Notes: generated by a model from the sequence alone, not told the origin. A stretch of DNA of 64,000 bases from Rossellomorea arthrocnemi (GCF_904424705.1 NZ_CAJGBF010000003.1:186001-250000); one strand, 5' to 3'. Positions 1 through 8,984 are shown, numbered from the stretch's first letter. Numbers and translations: made by a program.

Positions 1-1307
1 TGTAGGGGGCTAACAATCCTTAAAATAAATAATAGTAATGTGACTAATGCCATCCCTTTAAGCATCGATATAACACCCAATGTTACGAGAAGGATGATGG
101 CTCCTAATAGTAAGATAGAAAGCCAGCCCTTTGCCTTTTGTTTTCGTGTGATCATGGTATGTTCTAGGGGGGCGGCAATGTAGAAGTCATTTGTATGGGT
201 TTCCTTATAAAAATCCGTTCCAGTGACAAGTAATAAAATATCACCAGGCTTTAAGATGATGTCACCGATTTTGGCCTTCAAGCGCTGGTTCTGTCTGTGA
301 ACAGCTATAACTGCTGCATTATATCTGCTCCTGAAATTCGTATGCTTAATCTTCTTATATAGCAAGGATGAATGATGGGAAACTACTGCCTCTGTCAACT
401 GATGATGTTTTGGAAATGAGGTTCCACCATTACTTTGTAATTTTAGGCCTTTATGAGATTGAAGCTCAGTAATAGTCGTAATATCCCCAGTGAAGATCAG
501 GCGGTCATTTCCTTTTAATACCGTTGCATTTGATACAGGAGAGATGATCTCATCATCCCGAATGATACTGACAAGAAACAGACCTCTTAAGCTTCTTAAA
601 CTGGCTTGCTCAACGGTTTTATGAATAAAAGGAAAGTCATCTTGGATAAATATTTCACCTGTAAACTCTCTTAAAGATTCTAAAGTAACCGGTATGCTTT
701 GCCGGGACGGAAGTAAGGAAGAACTAAAGAAAATGAGATAACATAAACCAATAAGTGTAATAGGTAACCCTATTTTACTTAGTTCAAAAAACGTGAAGCC
801 CTGCAGATCAGAGTCAAGAAGTAATCCGTGGACAACAAGATTCGTGGAAGTACCAATGATTGTAATAGTACCACCGAGAATCGTGGCATATGAGAGTGGG
901 ATCAGAAATTTTGAAGGGGGGTATCCATGATTTTCACACCATTTCTTTACAAGGGGAGTGAATGCAATGACAATTGGAGTATTGTTTAGAAAAGCGGATA
1001 GGAAAGATATAGGGAAAAGTAATTTGGCAAGTAAATGTTTTCTCGAAGATGTCCTATCTAATAGCTTCTGAAAGGCATGATCCACAATCCTGCTGTTTTG
1101 GATACTGCCTGCTATGATGAACAGTAGCCCGATGGTCAGCATCCCTTCATTGGAAAAGCCTCTTGTAGCTTCCTGAGGCGTAATGATGCCGGTCATAACA
1201 AAGAGGAGGAGAATAGAGGGAAGAATGATTTCCGGGCGCTCCACTTCAAAGACCATGAGCGAAAGCATTGCGATCATTCCAAATATAACAATATAAAATT
1301 CAATCAT
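1..1307 (-). CDS. SLC13-family permease with two TrkA-C (RCK_C) domains, 3' end cut by window
   Basis: Open frame running off the left edge (435 codons present; relatives are near 600, so the C-terminal membrane block is missing). The ATG at 1307 has AAGGAG just upstream. The N-terminus is hydrophobic (FYIVIFGMIAMLSLMVFEVE) and typical of the DASS/SLC13 ion transporter fold. Two consecutive cytoplasmic RCK_C-like segments lie between about residues 195 and 380 (RGLFLVSIIRDDEIISPVSN and YNAAVIAVHRQNQRLKAKIG, both ending in GD-I-L-like strands). Membrane segments resume after that (WLSILLLGAIILLV). It starts 27 nt after sat on the same strand, so both are probably co-transcribed; that context suggests sulfate uptake, as in SAC1-like transporters. 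The substrate is inference; dicarboxylate or another anion remains possible. Confidence 0.85.
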   Translation of the reverse strand, partial: MIEFYIVIFGMIAMLSLMVFEVERPEIILPSILLLFVMTGIITPQEATRGFSNEGMLTIGLLFIIAGSIQNSRIVDHAFQKLLDRTSSRKHLLAKLLFPISFLSAFLNNTPIVIAFTPLVKKWCENHGYPPSKFLIPLSYATILGGTITIIGTSTNLVVHGLLLDSDLQGFTFFELSKIGLPITLIGLCYLIFFSSSLLPSRQSIPVTLESLREFTGEIFIQDDFPFIHKTVEQASLRSLRGLFLVSIIRDDEIISPVSNATVLKGNDRLIFTGDITTITELQSHKGLKLQSNGGTSFPKHHQLTEAVVSHHSSLLYKKIKHTNFRSRYNAAVIAVHRQNQRLKAKIGDIILKPGDILLLVTGTDFYKETHTNDFYIAAPLEHTMITRKQKAKGWLSILLLGAIILLVTLGVISMLKGMALVTLLLFILRIVSPL

Positions 1308-1334
1308 GATGCTGTCTCCTTAATCATGATCCCT

Positions 1335-2483
1335 CTAAGAATCTTTTCTCATTTCATGCAAAAGAACCTCAATCACTTCCGGTCTTGAAAATTCTTTAGG
1401 GGGCATCATTCCGTCTTTTAACATTTTCCGTACTTTTGTTCCACTGAGATGGATATGACATTCATCTGTATGGGGACATGTTTTGGAGGTAGCCATTGTT
1501 CCACACTTAACACAATAGAAAGCATGCTCAAACTTCAAGATCTCGATTTCTATCTCGTCCCTGGAAAATTGATTGAAGATTTCCTGGGCATCGTAAGTTC
1601 CATAATAATCCCCGACCCCTGCATGATCCCTGCCCACAATAAAGTGGCTGCAACCGAAATTTTTTCTCACAAGACTATGGAAAACGGCCTCACGTGGTCC
1701 GGCATATCTCATCGCTGCAGGGAAGGTGGATAACAGAACCCGATCTCTTGGATAGTATTCATCGAGTAATACCTTATAGCTTTTCATCCGTATATCTGCG
1801 GGAATATCACCTTGTTTTGTATCGCCAACCAACGGATGGATCAGTAGACCATCTACATTTTCCAGAGCCGTTTTTTGTATATATTCATGAGCACGATGAA
1901 TCGGGTTACGGGTCTGAAAGGCAGCGACTGTTTTCCAGCCCAATTCCTCAAATCGTTCCCTTAGTTTTTTGGGAGTTTGAAAGCCTTTCAAAAAAGTACG
2001 AGGGAATTGAAGGAGTTTAACTGGCCCAGCAACATATACTTCATCTTTTTGGAAGGTTCTCTGAACACCAGGGTGGAGTTTGTCCAATGTTTTAAATACA
2101 AAAAGGGCTTCCGCTTCTTTACTATATTCATATATTTCTTCTATATCTAATGTACCGTAGGTCTTTCCATCTTCACCTTTAAGGGAAACTGTCTCCCCGA
2201 TGGATAATGAATCAATCGATTGTTTGGGAACTGTAAGGGTAATGGGCAAACTCCAAACAAGCCCATTTGACAGCCTCATATCTTTCAGCACTTGTAAATA
2301 GTCTTTCTGCTTCATGAAACCGGTTAAGGGACTGAAAGCTCCGGTTGAGATCAATACTAAGTCGGACAGCCCCCAAGAATCCAACGTAATTGCGGGGAAT
2401 GTGGACACTCTGTTCAGTAACTCTTCACGCTCCTTCCCTTTGACAACTTGATCAACGAGTTTACCTCCGTGTGGGGATATCAT
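1335..2483 (-). CDS. sat: Sulfate adenylyltransferase (ATP sulfurylase)
   Basis: Converts sulfate and ATP to adenosine 5'-phosphosulfate, the first step of sulfate assimilation; cytoplasmic. The 382-residue product has the family landmarks: N-terminal PUA-like region beginning [10 protein letters not shown], the HxxH-type nucleotide motif in [15 protein letters not shown], the [12 protein letters not shown] motif, and a C-terminal cysteine cluster ([15 protein letters not shown]). I place the start at the ATG at 2483 because AAGGAG sits 7 nt upstream; an in-frame TTG at 2501 would bury the ribosome binding site inside the gene. Length matches Bacillus Sat. No cysH or cysC is adjacent; the only partner visible is the SLC13 permease downstream. 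Confidence 0.95.
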   Translation of the reverse strand: MISPHGGKLVDQVVKGKEREELLNRVSTFPAITLDSWGLSDLVLISTGAFSPLTGFMKQKDYLQVLKDMRLSNGLVWSLPITLTVPKQSIDSLSIGETVSLKGEDGKTYGTLDIEEIYEYSKEAEALFVFKTLDKLHPGVQRTFQKDEVYVAGPVKLLQFPRTFLKGFQTPKKLRERFEELGWKTVAAFQTRNPIHRAHEYIQKTALENVDGLLIHPLVGDTKQGDIPADIRMKSYKVLLDEYYPRDRVLLSTFPAAMRYAGPREAVFHSLVRKNFGCSHFIVGRDHAGVGDYYGTYDAQEIFNQFSRDEIEIEILKFEHAFYCVKCGTMATSKTCPHTDECHIHLSGTKVRKMLKDGMMPPKEFSRPEVIEVLLHEMRKDS

Positions 2484-2656
2484 ATAAATTCTCCTTTCCA
2501 ATCAATAGAGTGAATGTAACGTAATAATGGAAGACAAGAAACTTGTTCCATCTGCCCAAATAGTGAAGTGTAAAAAACTAACTCCTTTACTTTTACTAGT
2601 CTATGTGAAAAATATCCGGGGGAGAGGGCTGTCATATAAAACAAACATCAGCCTAC

Positions 2657-2935
2657 ACCCAAAAGCGAAAGCGACTTGAACAGAGGCGAAAAGCATAAGC
2701 TGAGCCTGACAAAAAGGCATTTTTTGCCTTTATGTCAGGGTTAGCTAATGACCTCGAGCCTCTAGTCGCTGCAGCTGGATGACCCAAAAGCGAAAGCGAC
2801 TTGAACAGAGGCGAAAAGCATAAGCTGAGCCTGACAAAAAGGCGTCTTTTGCCTTTATGTCAGGGTTGGCTAATGACCTCGAGCCTCTAGTCGCTGCAGC
2901 TGGATGACCCAAAAGCGAAAGCGACTTGAACAGAG
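2657..2935. repeat. 125-bp tandem repeat, 2.2 copies, each with an internal hairpin
   Basis: The unit begins ACCCAAAAGCGAAAGCGACT at 2657, 2782 and 2907, so the period is 125 bp; the third copy stops after about 29 bp. The two full copies differ at very few positions. Each contains a palindrome around CCTGACAAAAAGGC / GCCTTTATGTCAGG and an outer inverted pair (GAACAGAGGC / GCCTCTAGTC). The core resembles internal parts of the dispersed elements near 21.6 and 41.5 kb. No coding gene is supported between sat and the gene at 3026; the short frames here are just the repeat. Confidence 0.85.
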
Positions 2936-3025
2936 ACTTCAAGCAATTCATATGCAGAAATTCATATTTCATTTCCGGTATTCATATGATACAAAGACTA
3001 CAACTTAAGGGCGGTGAGCCTGTAC

Positions 3026-4228
3026 ATGAAATTAACTATCAACAACCATGATTGGGGAACGATTCCGGTACATTCCATAGCTGCCATCCAATTTTATTGT
3101 GCGGAGAACAATCATCAATTTCACTTGAACGAAGAAGAACAAAAAGTGGATGTGAAAAGTTCCCTTCACGGAAAGAAAGTATGGTTATCAGTAAACACAC
3201 CAAATGCGAACGTAAACAAGGAAATAAATGAAAAAGTAATCGGTGTTTTAACCCATTATGGAATTGACGTTTCTACAAAAAGTGATACTGACAGAATTAG
3301 GGACGGGGATTTATTTGTTGACTTAGTGTCGAGTAAATCAAAGGGAGATAACAGGTCTATATCTGTTGGTTATAATGAAAGATTGAATTCCATTAATGTG
3401 AAAAAAAATCTCTCAATATATAAGCATGAGCTTCAGTTTAAAGGATATTATTTGATCCCTGAGCACCACGCCATTCCCCATCTAAGATGTTCTTTAAAGT
3501 GTAAGGACGATGAGTTCCTGCTAAAAGAAGCCCCTGACATTCTAACGCATTGTGTACTTAAAACGTTACTTGGAAACCAAAAGCCCAGCTTACTGGATTT
3601 AAATGTTCTTCATTTAATTCAAGCAACGAGTAATCAGACAGGGGAATCAGACACAAATACGGTTGAGAAGAAGCCAACGAAAGATATCCAAATGGATGAA
3701 AAAACGTATGAAGAAATCAAAATACGAAAAGCAAACCGGAAAGTCCGTGAAGCCCAGGAAAAAAAGCCATATGCGGAAATATATTTTGATTACAATGTAA
3801 TACCCAATCGGAAATCAGAACGCTATTCCATTAAAGCTGATTTCTTCATAAAGAACACTGGAAATGTAGACTTAACGAATCCGAAAATCTGTTTTCGCAT
3901 GGATCCACCTGATAAGATTGAAATCGGTGGACAGATCCTACCCCCTGAAATGAGCGAGATCTTTTCACTCCAAGGTCAAAACGGTGCACAAGGGTGGAAG
4001 TATATGGGGAAGGATTGGTTGGAGAAGGCTTATTCCACAGGAGAATATTGGATAGAAACTATACAGGAATCTTTTATTCCCCCTGGTGAAACGATAAAAG
4101 TGGAAGGACTGCAATTTACGGTTGAAAGTCTTGAAGAACAGGAAGCTTCGACCATTTTAGGGTTTGTTTTATTTGAAGCTGAGGAGCTCCAGCTTAGCTC
4201 AAATAATAAGATCAAGATTACGTTTTAA
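3026..4228 (+). CDS. Hypothetical 400-residue protein in the spore-layer cluster
   Basis: Not recognised as a named family. Residues 1-195 form a mixed alpha/beta region with several conserved-looking Asp/Asn/His positions (for example VNTPNANVNKEINEKVIGVL, DRIRDGDLFVDLV). A charged linker follows (about 205-245, TVEKKPTKDIQMDEKTYEEI). Residues 250-400 look like a beta-sandwich domain (FFIKNTGNVDLTNPKICFRM, then IPPGETIKVEGLQF). No signal peptide or membrane segment. The ATG at 3026 is chosen because GGTGAG ends 8 nt upstream; a GTG at 3014 lies inside that ribosome binding site. The gene converges with the coiled-coil gene at 4268 on a shared terminator. A role in spore surface structure is only guilt by association. 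Confidence 0.75.
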   Translation: MKLTINNHDWGTIPVHSIAAIQFYCAENNHQFHLNEEEQKVDVKSSLHGKKVWLSVNTPNANVNKEINEKVIGVLTHYGIDVSTKSDTDRIRDGDLFVDLVSSKSKGDNRSISVGYNERLNSINVKKNLSIYKHELQFKGYYLIPEHHAIPHLRCSLKCKDDEFLLKEAPDILTHCVLKTLLGNQKPSLLDLNVLHLIQATSNQTGESDTNTVEKKPTKDIQMDEKTYEEIKIRKANRKVREAQEKKPYAEIYFDYNVIPNRKSERYSIKADFFIKNTGNVDLTNPKICFRMDPPDKIEIGGQILPPEMSEIFSLQGQNGAQGWKYMGKDWLEKAYSTGEYWIETIQESFIPPGETIKVEGLQFTVESLEEQEASTILGFVLFEAEELQLSSNNKIKITF

Positions 4229-4230
4229 CC

Positions 4231-4269
4231 AAAAAAGATGCCACGGAAATTCTGTGGCATCTTTTTTTT
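4231..4269. terminator. Bidirectional intrinsic terminator
   Basis: Stem GATGCCAC / GTGGCATC flanked by A-run and T-run, lying between two convergent genes; serves both strands. Confidence 0.85.
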
Positions 4270-5341
4270 ATTCCTCTTCAACGTCATTATAATGATGATC
4301 TACGGGTGCTGGGAATTTCTCTATAGAAGGTTTTTGACGGGCTTTAATGATATGAGTCTGACTTCGTTTTTGGCTTTCCACCAGCCTCTTTAGCTCCAAT
4401 AGATTATGAGTCAATATGGAATTATAGTCCCGAATAGAGTCAACCTCAGTAATGAATTCCAGAAACCTTTCCTCTACCTGCTCAAACTTCCCCTCTAGCA
4501 CTTCATTCTGTAGAGTAAAGTGAATTTCCTGCTCCTGCTCAAATGCTTCAATTCGTTCATCCTGTTGTTTCGTTCGTTGATCGATATCTGCAAATTGTGA
4601 GGATAGCCACCATTCATTTTCTTCAAAATGTTTTTGATATTGACTGATGAATGTTTTAAGATATTCCATCTTTTGCTTTTCAGCTTCTATTAACTGATCC
4701 TTAGCGAATTGCAACGAATCAAGAGTATGATTTCTTTCAGCCATTACCTTTTCTAACTCTTCAGCTTTTGATATCAGTTTATAAAACATTTCTTTTTTCG
4801 TATCTTCAGAACGAGCTAATGCAGAATTCAAATCCGAAATATGGAGTTTTTTGCTTTGGAGTTCACTGTCCAAGCTGTCTAGTTTTCTTAGGTGCAGGAT
4901 CGTTTCCTCAGATAATACTTTATTTTCACTAAACAGTTCTTGCTGGTTCTTCTCTAGTTCAGTTAGTTTTTGAGTTAGTTGTCTTTGTTCGAGCTTAGTA
5001 GAAAGGAGCTCTTGTTGGAGTTCATTTTTAGCAACTTGTTGCTGTTGTAATAACTCCTCCTTTACATGTAGAGCGTCGTGAAGTGCACGAACTTGACTTT
5101 CTAATTTCTCTTTCCCTTCTTTAAACTGATTTCGATCTACAATGAGCTCTCGTTCAACTGAATCGTTCTCTTCTATTCGAAGGTGAGCAAGTTTTAATTC
5201 TTCCTGTACCTTTTTAAGTTCGGCCTTATGATACTCATTTTCAGCGTACAGATAACTACTTTTCAGAGTTCGAATCGTTTTATTCAGGTTCTCTATTTCA
5301 GATTTTAGATAAAGGACTTCTTGATCAGAAATCGCGTACAT
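4268..5341 (-). CDS. Long coiled-coil protein, putative spore-layer component
   Basis: The 357-residue product is almost entirely heptad-rich and Glu/Lys/Gln-rich coiled coil from about residue 8 to 330 (LYLKSEIENLNKTIRTLKSS, KNELQQELLSTKLEQRQLTQ), with a short charged tail ending in Asp/Glu. No membrane segment, signal peptide or catalytic motif. A good sigma-K-like promoter lies upstream, pointing to late mother-cell expression. The start is odd: two strong ribosome binding sites (GGAGGAG and AAGGAGG) lie 17 nt or more before the ATG at 5341 and no in-frame ATG, GTG or TTG is nearer them. Neighbours are spore-surface candidates, so a structural or scaffold role there is inference. Generic coiled-coil similarity will mislead homology searches. 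Confidence 0.75.
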   Translation of the reverse strand: MYAISDQEVLYLKSEIENLNKTIRTLKSSYLYAENEYHKAELKKVQEELKLAHLRIEENDSVERELIVDRNQFKEGKEKLESQVRALHDALHVKEELLQQQQVAKNELQQELLSTKLEQRQLTQKLTELEKNQQELFSENKVLSEETILHLRKLDSLDSELQSKKLHISDLNSALARSEDTKKEMFYKLISKAEELEKVMAERNHTLDSLQFAKDQLIEAEKQKMEYLKTFISQYQKHFEENEWWLSSQFADIDQRTKQQDERIEAFEQEQEIHFTLQNEVLEGKFEQVEERFLEFITEVDSIRDYNSILTHNLLELKRLVESQKRSQTHIIKARQKPSIEKFPAPVDHHYNDVEEE

Positions 5342-5661
5342 CGGTGATAAATTAGCTTCCTCCTTTATTATAATCTCCTCCTATAGTTTTTTACTCTATT
5401 GTATGGATTCCTTTAAGAAAAGGTTACAAAAACCCAATCTGAGTATATGATTCAACTAATTGCCTCAAAAGTTTTCGTTACGTTTCATAGATTAATAGAA
5501 GTAATGCTAGAAATATGTTGAAGCCTACCGACACTCGTCCACTCATTTATGTGGAAATAATCATAGATTATAATAAGTCAATAGAAAGGGGATATTTATT
5601 ATTTCCTCTACACTTAGGCCCTTTCTATTGATTAATTTATGACTATCAGGAGTGAATTAAT
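5342..5661. other. Divergent intergenic region
   Basis: About 320 nt between the divergent coiled-coil and CsxC-family genes. It holds the sigma-K-like promoter on the minus strand and a sigma-K-like -10 (CATAGATTA) on the plus strand. No open frame of note. Confidence 0.6.
5397..5425 (-). promoter_or_regulatory. Sigma-K-like promoter for the coiled-coil gene
   Basis: On the minus strand an AC -35 core (in TAACC) is followed after 17 nt by CATACAATA, a perfect match to the CATAnnnTA -10 consensus of mother-cell sigma-K. It is about 55 nt before the start codon. Sequence match only. Confidence 0.5.
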
Positions 5662-6426
5662 ATGAAAAAGAATACAGGGTGCGGGTTCGGCGGCCATCAT
5701 GGATGCCCTCCACAACCATCTGGTGATAAGGCAAAGTCAAAAAGCTTATTTACAGAAACATATGTACCAGACCTTGATTTAGAAGAAGTAACGGTTGTTC
5801 TTGGAGATGTATTTCTTCAATCTCTAACTGAAGCAGAGATTTATCTTCCGACTTATGCAAGGGCAATTAAAAATATTGAGAAAAACGTCTCACTAACCCA
5901 GTGTAAAGCCATTCCTATACCAGGCTTTCCGGAATATGTTAAATTATTCGTAGAGGGAATTGTCCACAAGAATATTCAATATGTAGAAGGTTCTTACGGA
6001 GTGGTAAAAGACTATAGTGTTGACATTCCTTTTAAAGCGTATGATCGAGTAAGACTTGCTAATCCTGTCAACAAACCATTTGGAATTGACTTCAGCATTA
6101 AGGAAAATGTCTTGCAAAGAAGAGAACTTGCCAAAGATGGAATGGGTGCAAGCCGTTGTGAATTCGGATCATTAACATTTGAAATCAATAATGAGCCTAT
6201 CAACTGCAAACTACTTGCATCTGCAGTAAATCAGTGGGACATTACTGAAAACTTTGATAATTGGGGACGATTTAATAAAATCACAGAAAAAATGGACATT
6301 AACCTTTTGATTAAATTAACGCAAAAGAAACAAGAGTTCGCTGGAGATGCGAATACTGGTGAAGGAGAAGCTCAGCAAGGTCCTGAAGCAGTCTTTAATC
6401 GTTTCAGAAATATTATCCAACAATAA
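5662..6426 (+). CDS. CsxC-family (SPOCS-like) putative exosporium/coat protein
   Basis: A 254-residue protein with a Gly/His/Cys-rich head (GCGFGGHHGCPP) and then the CsxC/DUF3794-like pattern: a beta-rich block, NVSLTQCK, LFVEGIVHKNIQYVEG, YSVDIPFKAYDRV, and a C-terminal ITEKMDINLLIKLTQKKQ strand. Family members in spore formers are exosporium or coat proteins (CsxC was named from the clostridial exosporium). The ATG has AGGAGTGAATTAAT before it. CATAGATTA at 5562-5570 matches the sigma-K -10 element, but the spacing to an AC -35 is 19 nt, longer than ideal. The gene has its own terminator and diverges from the coiled-coil gene. Role in the spore surface is family knowledge plus context. Confidence 0.8.
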   Translation: MKKNTGCGFGGHHGCPPQPSGDKAKSKSLFTETYVPDLDLEEVTVVLGDVFLQSLTEAEIYLPTYARAIKNIEKNVSLTQCKAIPIPGFPEYVKLFVEGIVHKNIQYVEGSYGVVKDYSVDIPFKAYDRVRLANPVNKPFGIDFSIKENVLQRRELAKDGMGASRCEFGSLTFEINNEPINCKLLASAVNQWDITENFDNWGRFNKITEKMDINLLIKLTQKKQEFAGDANTGEGEAQQGPEAVFNRFRNIIQQ

Positions 6427-6436
6427 TGGTTAGCAC

Positions 6437-6494
6437 AAAATGCCATAGGCAGACTCGTATTGAAAGACGAGAGTCTGCCATAACGGCATTTTTA
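6437..6494 (+). terminator. Intrinsic terminator
   Basis: Long stem AATGCCATAGGCAGACTCG pairing with CGAGAGTCTGCC..GGCATT, then a T-run, directly after the CsxC-family gene. Confidence 0.85.
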
Positions 6495-6569
6495 TTAAGG
6501 AATATTGAGATATCAGAGTAAAAAAGGATTTCACAATGAGTGGGTATACCTTCCTCTTTATACATATCA

Positions 6570-8132
6570 TTAAATCTCTTCATTCACATTGAATTGGACA
6601 AATTGTTCTTGCGTTAAATGGAGGCATAAAGTTAAACACCCTTGGACTTTCAGGGTGGCCTTTTCTTCTTGTGTTAAACACTCCTGCTGACTAATAAACT
6701 TGAAATCGTGTAGAGAATGGTTGATTGAATCACAATAAGAATAATGACTTTCATTATGAGTGGTCATTCCTTGGTTGCTTTGAGCAATGAAAGTGTATTC
6801 TCTGTGAAAACTCTTAGGGATTTTTGGTGGGATTTTCCAACGAGTATGACTGGTGTGATTCCATTCAATTGGGATTTTCACTGAATGTACAGAACTTGTT
6901 TCTCCTGGATTTACATATTCAATCGCAGCAACAAGAATCCCTTTCACAAATACAACCGAAGAAGGCGAAGGGATATGTGTGTGAAGAGAATGAATGGACC
7001 AATGGATTGTCTGTATATATTCAATTGGGAAGGGGAGATCAATATTTTTAAAGATGGTTACTTCAATGCGTATAGTAGACAATACAACTGGAATTTTTAC
7101 AGTTAATGAATGACACCCTGGTGATTTAATTTCCTTCACTTCTTCGGTATGGTTCTCCGCTGTAAGTTCATTTTCGAAATGCTTTTTAAGATCAGTTAGT
7201 TTCGGTTGGTCTTGTTCGATTTCCTCTACATAATCTTGACGGGTATTCATCAAATCAAGTTCAGTTGAAATCTTTTTAAGAACAGAAGTTAAGCAACCTA
7301 TGGAATGAACGAAATCCTCCTTTTCATTATTAATTAAAGTAGGCTTTTTTTTACAGTATATCGTTTCTAAAAAATGAGTAAATGGAGAGTATTGATTTCC
7401 TTCGTTGTCAAGGTCCAACGAAGAGGAATAATGATCGTTGAACATACAAATTTGTTCGTGATGATGTGGAACGTGTGGATTATCATTTCCATTTTCTTGT
7501 AGGAAGTTTCCTACTTCGTTCGCATTCGAGTACTCTTCTGAAGATATACTTTCATGGTTTGTCATCTTTGACATGGAGATATCCTCTGAACTGCCATCAG
7601 TTCGTTCCTCTTCCAACTCTTCATTCAACATCATGAATATTTCTTCTCGTATCGACACAGATTCATTTTCATTGGCTGAAATCCTTTTTTCAAATTCATC
7701 ATCCATAGATGGCTCGATACCTTCATTATAATCTGGGGTCGAAAGCTCAATCTTGTTCCTTTCATCAGGAAGATCCTCTTTGGAATGATTGGGGATCAGG
7801 TACTCCTCTTCCTTCTCATCACCCCGATCATCAGAAGTGCTTAGTTTGTCTTCTTGGCCGATTTCCATATCCATGACCTTAGGAGGAGGGAAAAATGTTG
7901 GGTGCGTAAGAATTTCTTCCTGAGACTCCTTTGGAGGAATTATATCATTTGATGCCATTTTATCGTTATTTACACTTTTTTCAATTGAAGGATCATGCTT
8001 TTGATTAAGATTAAATAAAGAAAATGAATAATGAGGTTGATTTTTTTGAGTCGGTTCATGTTTGTTTGTTTGTTTTTCTTCCATCTTATTTAGAAAATGT
8101 TTTTCTATATCATCATATTTATCATTTCTCAT
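6570..8132 (-). CDS. Large acidic protein with a C-terminal CsxC/SPOCS-like domain
   Basis: 520 residues. Residues 1-330 are low-complexity, strongly acidic and Ser/Asn-rich (EERTDGSSEDISMSKMTNHE, DDRGDEKEEEYLIPNHSKED). Residues 345-515 carry a diverged form of the pattern in its neighbours: LTVKIPVVLSTIRIEVTIF, FVKGILVAAIEYVNPGE, SVKIPIEW and a final LCLHLTQEQFVQFNV strand. It lies 69 nt downstream of the CsxC-family gene at 8202 on the same strand, so both are probably one transcript. The ATG at 8132 has no good ribosome binding site; an 8-codon mini-ORF (8135-8161) with AAAGGA before its GTG ends 2 nt before this ATG, which suggests translational coupling. Function in the spore surface is inferred from domain and context. 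Confidence 0.75.
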   Translation of the reverse strand: MRNDKYDDIEKHFLNKMEEKQTNKHEPTQKNQPHYSFSLFNLNQKHDPSIEKSVNNDKMASNDIIPPKESQEEILTHPTFFPPPKVMDMEIGQEDKLSTSDDRGDEKEEEYLIPNHSKEDLPDERNKIELSTPDYNEGIEPSMDDEFEKRISANENESVSIREEIFMMLNEELEEERTDGSSEDISMSKMTNHESISSEEYSNANEVGNFLQENGNDNPHVPHHHEQICMFNDHYSSSLDLDNEGNQYSPFTHFLETIYCKKKPTLINNEKEDFVHSIGCLTSVLKKISTELDLMNTRQDYVEEIEQDQPKLTDLKKHFENELTAENHTEEVKEIKSPGCHSLTVKIPVVLSTIRIEVTIFKNIDLPFPIEYIQTIHWSIHSLHTHIPSPSSVVFVKGILVAAIEYVNPGETSSVHSVKIPIEWNHTSHTRWKIPPKIPKSFHREYTFIAQSNQGMTTHNESHYSYCDSINHSLHDFKFISQQECLTQEEKATLKVQGCLTLCLHLTQEQFVQFNVNEEI

Positions 8133-8134
8133 AA

Positions 8135-8161
8135 TTATGGTGATTGGTGCGCTTCAATCAC
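8135..8161 (-). other. Possible leader mini-ORF coupled to the acidic CsxC-like gene
   Basis: GTG-initiated frame encoding VIEAHQSP, preceded by AGGAGGTAAAGGA and ending in TAA two bases before the ATG at 8132. Coupling by termination-reinitiation would explain why the ATG lacks its own ribosome binding site. Speculative. Confidence 0.3.
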
Positions 8162-8201
8162 ACCTAATCCTTTACCTCCTCTCTAAAATGAATGGTCATT
8201 C

Positions 8202-8957
8202 TCAGTCGCAATCATCATTCGTGGTGGAGGTAACCCGAATTTGCTGGTTCTGTAGGACTTTCACACATATATCTATGACCATTTTTTCTTCGATTGTTCG
8301 GAAGTAACCTTCTCCAATCGGACCTGAATGAGGGAGTGGACAGCGATCGATGGCTTCATCCCATTCAATAATTTTACTGGAAACTATTTCACAGTAAGGT
8401 ATTTCATTGTAATATTGATGACTTTCTTGATGAAACTGAGATAAATCATGTGATTGAAACTCATCCTTTTCTGGATACCCCGAAGGTAATGGTTTCGAAA
8501 TAAAGAAATCAAATTCTTGACGATTATTTACTTCAGGCATCACAGGCATCGATAAGAAATGCTTAATATCTGTCACACATTGAAAAGGTATATCTACTGT
8601 ATAAGAATGAAGATCTGAGGCAATAGAAGACTGGGAAGTATCTTCAATTTCTTTACAAGGGCTTGCATATTGGATGTTTTTTCGAACAAAACCTTTTACA
8701 AAGAGTTTATTAGAAGGAAGAAGAAGTCTGCACTGTGTTAGTTTAATCGTTTTTTTAATATCTTTAATTTCCAAGACGGCTTCTGGAAATGTAATCGTCG
8801 CATCTACATTTACCTCAAGTGACAGTTCAGCCAGTACGACAGGTACCTTGGTCACAATTTTACCAATACTAACATTCGGATGGTGACAATGGCTGTTACA
8901 TTCATGCAAATTTGACGTAACGTTACATTCTGACATTTTATTATAGTTATCAAACAT
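8202..8957 (-). CDS. CsxC-family putative exosporium/coat protein
   Basis: A 251-residue protein showing the full family signature: Cys/His-rich head (ECNSHCHHP), KVPVVLAELSLEVNVDATI, IKLTQCRLLLP, LFVKGFVRKNIQYASPCKE, YTVDIPFQC, NRQEFDFF, and C-terminal IEEKMVIDICVKVLQNQQIR. It is close in layout to the gene at 9146, indicating paralogy. The ATG at 8957 is chosen because AGGAGG lies 8 nt upstream and the product then starts MFDNYNK, comparable to MSDYNK in the paralogue; an upstream ATG at 8987 overlaps the promoter region. Likely a cysteine-containing structural protein of the spore's outer layer; the family link is strong, the exact layer unknown. Confidence 0.82.
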   Translation of the reverse strand: MFDNYNKMSECNVTSNLHECNSHCHHPNVSIGKIVTKVPVVLAELSLEVNVDATITFPEAVLEIKDIKKTIKLTQCRLLLPSNKLFVKGFVRKNIQYASPCKEIEDTSQSSIASDLHSYTVDIPFQCVTDIKHFLSMPVMPEVNNRQEFDFFISKPLPSGYPEKDEFQSHDLSQFHQESHQYYNEIPYCEIVSSKIIEWDEAIDRCPLPHSGPIGEGYFRTIEEKMVIDICVKVLQNQQIRVTSTTNDDCD

Positions 8958-8984
8958 AAGGGGCCTCCTAAAGCAAGATACTGA

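Noticed and set aside
1449..2020. Two open frames antisense to sat
   Set aside because: They mirror the conserved sat coding sequence, have no ribosome binding site, and their products resemble nothing.
2657..2935. CRISPR array
   Set aside because: Direct repeats are contiguous with a 125-bp period and no spacers; no cas genes in the window.
2745..2972. 75-codon minus-strand frame
   Set aside because: It is just a reading of the 125-bp tandem repeat; peptide shows the same repeated phrases and no start signal.
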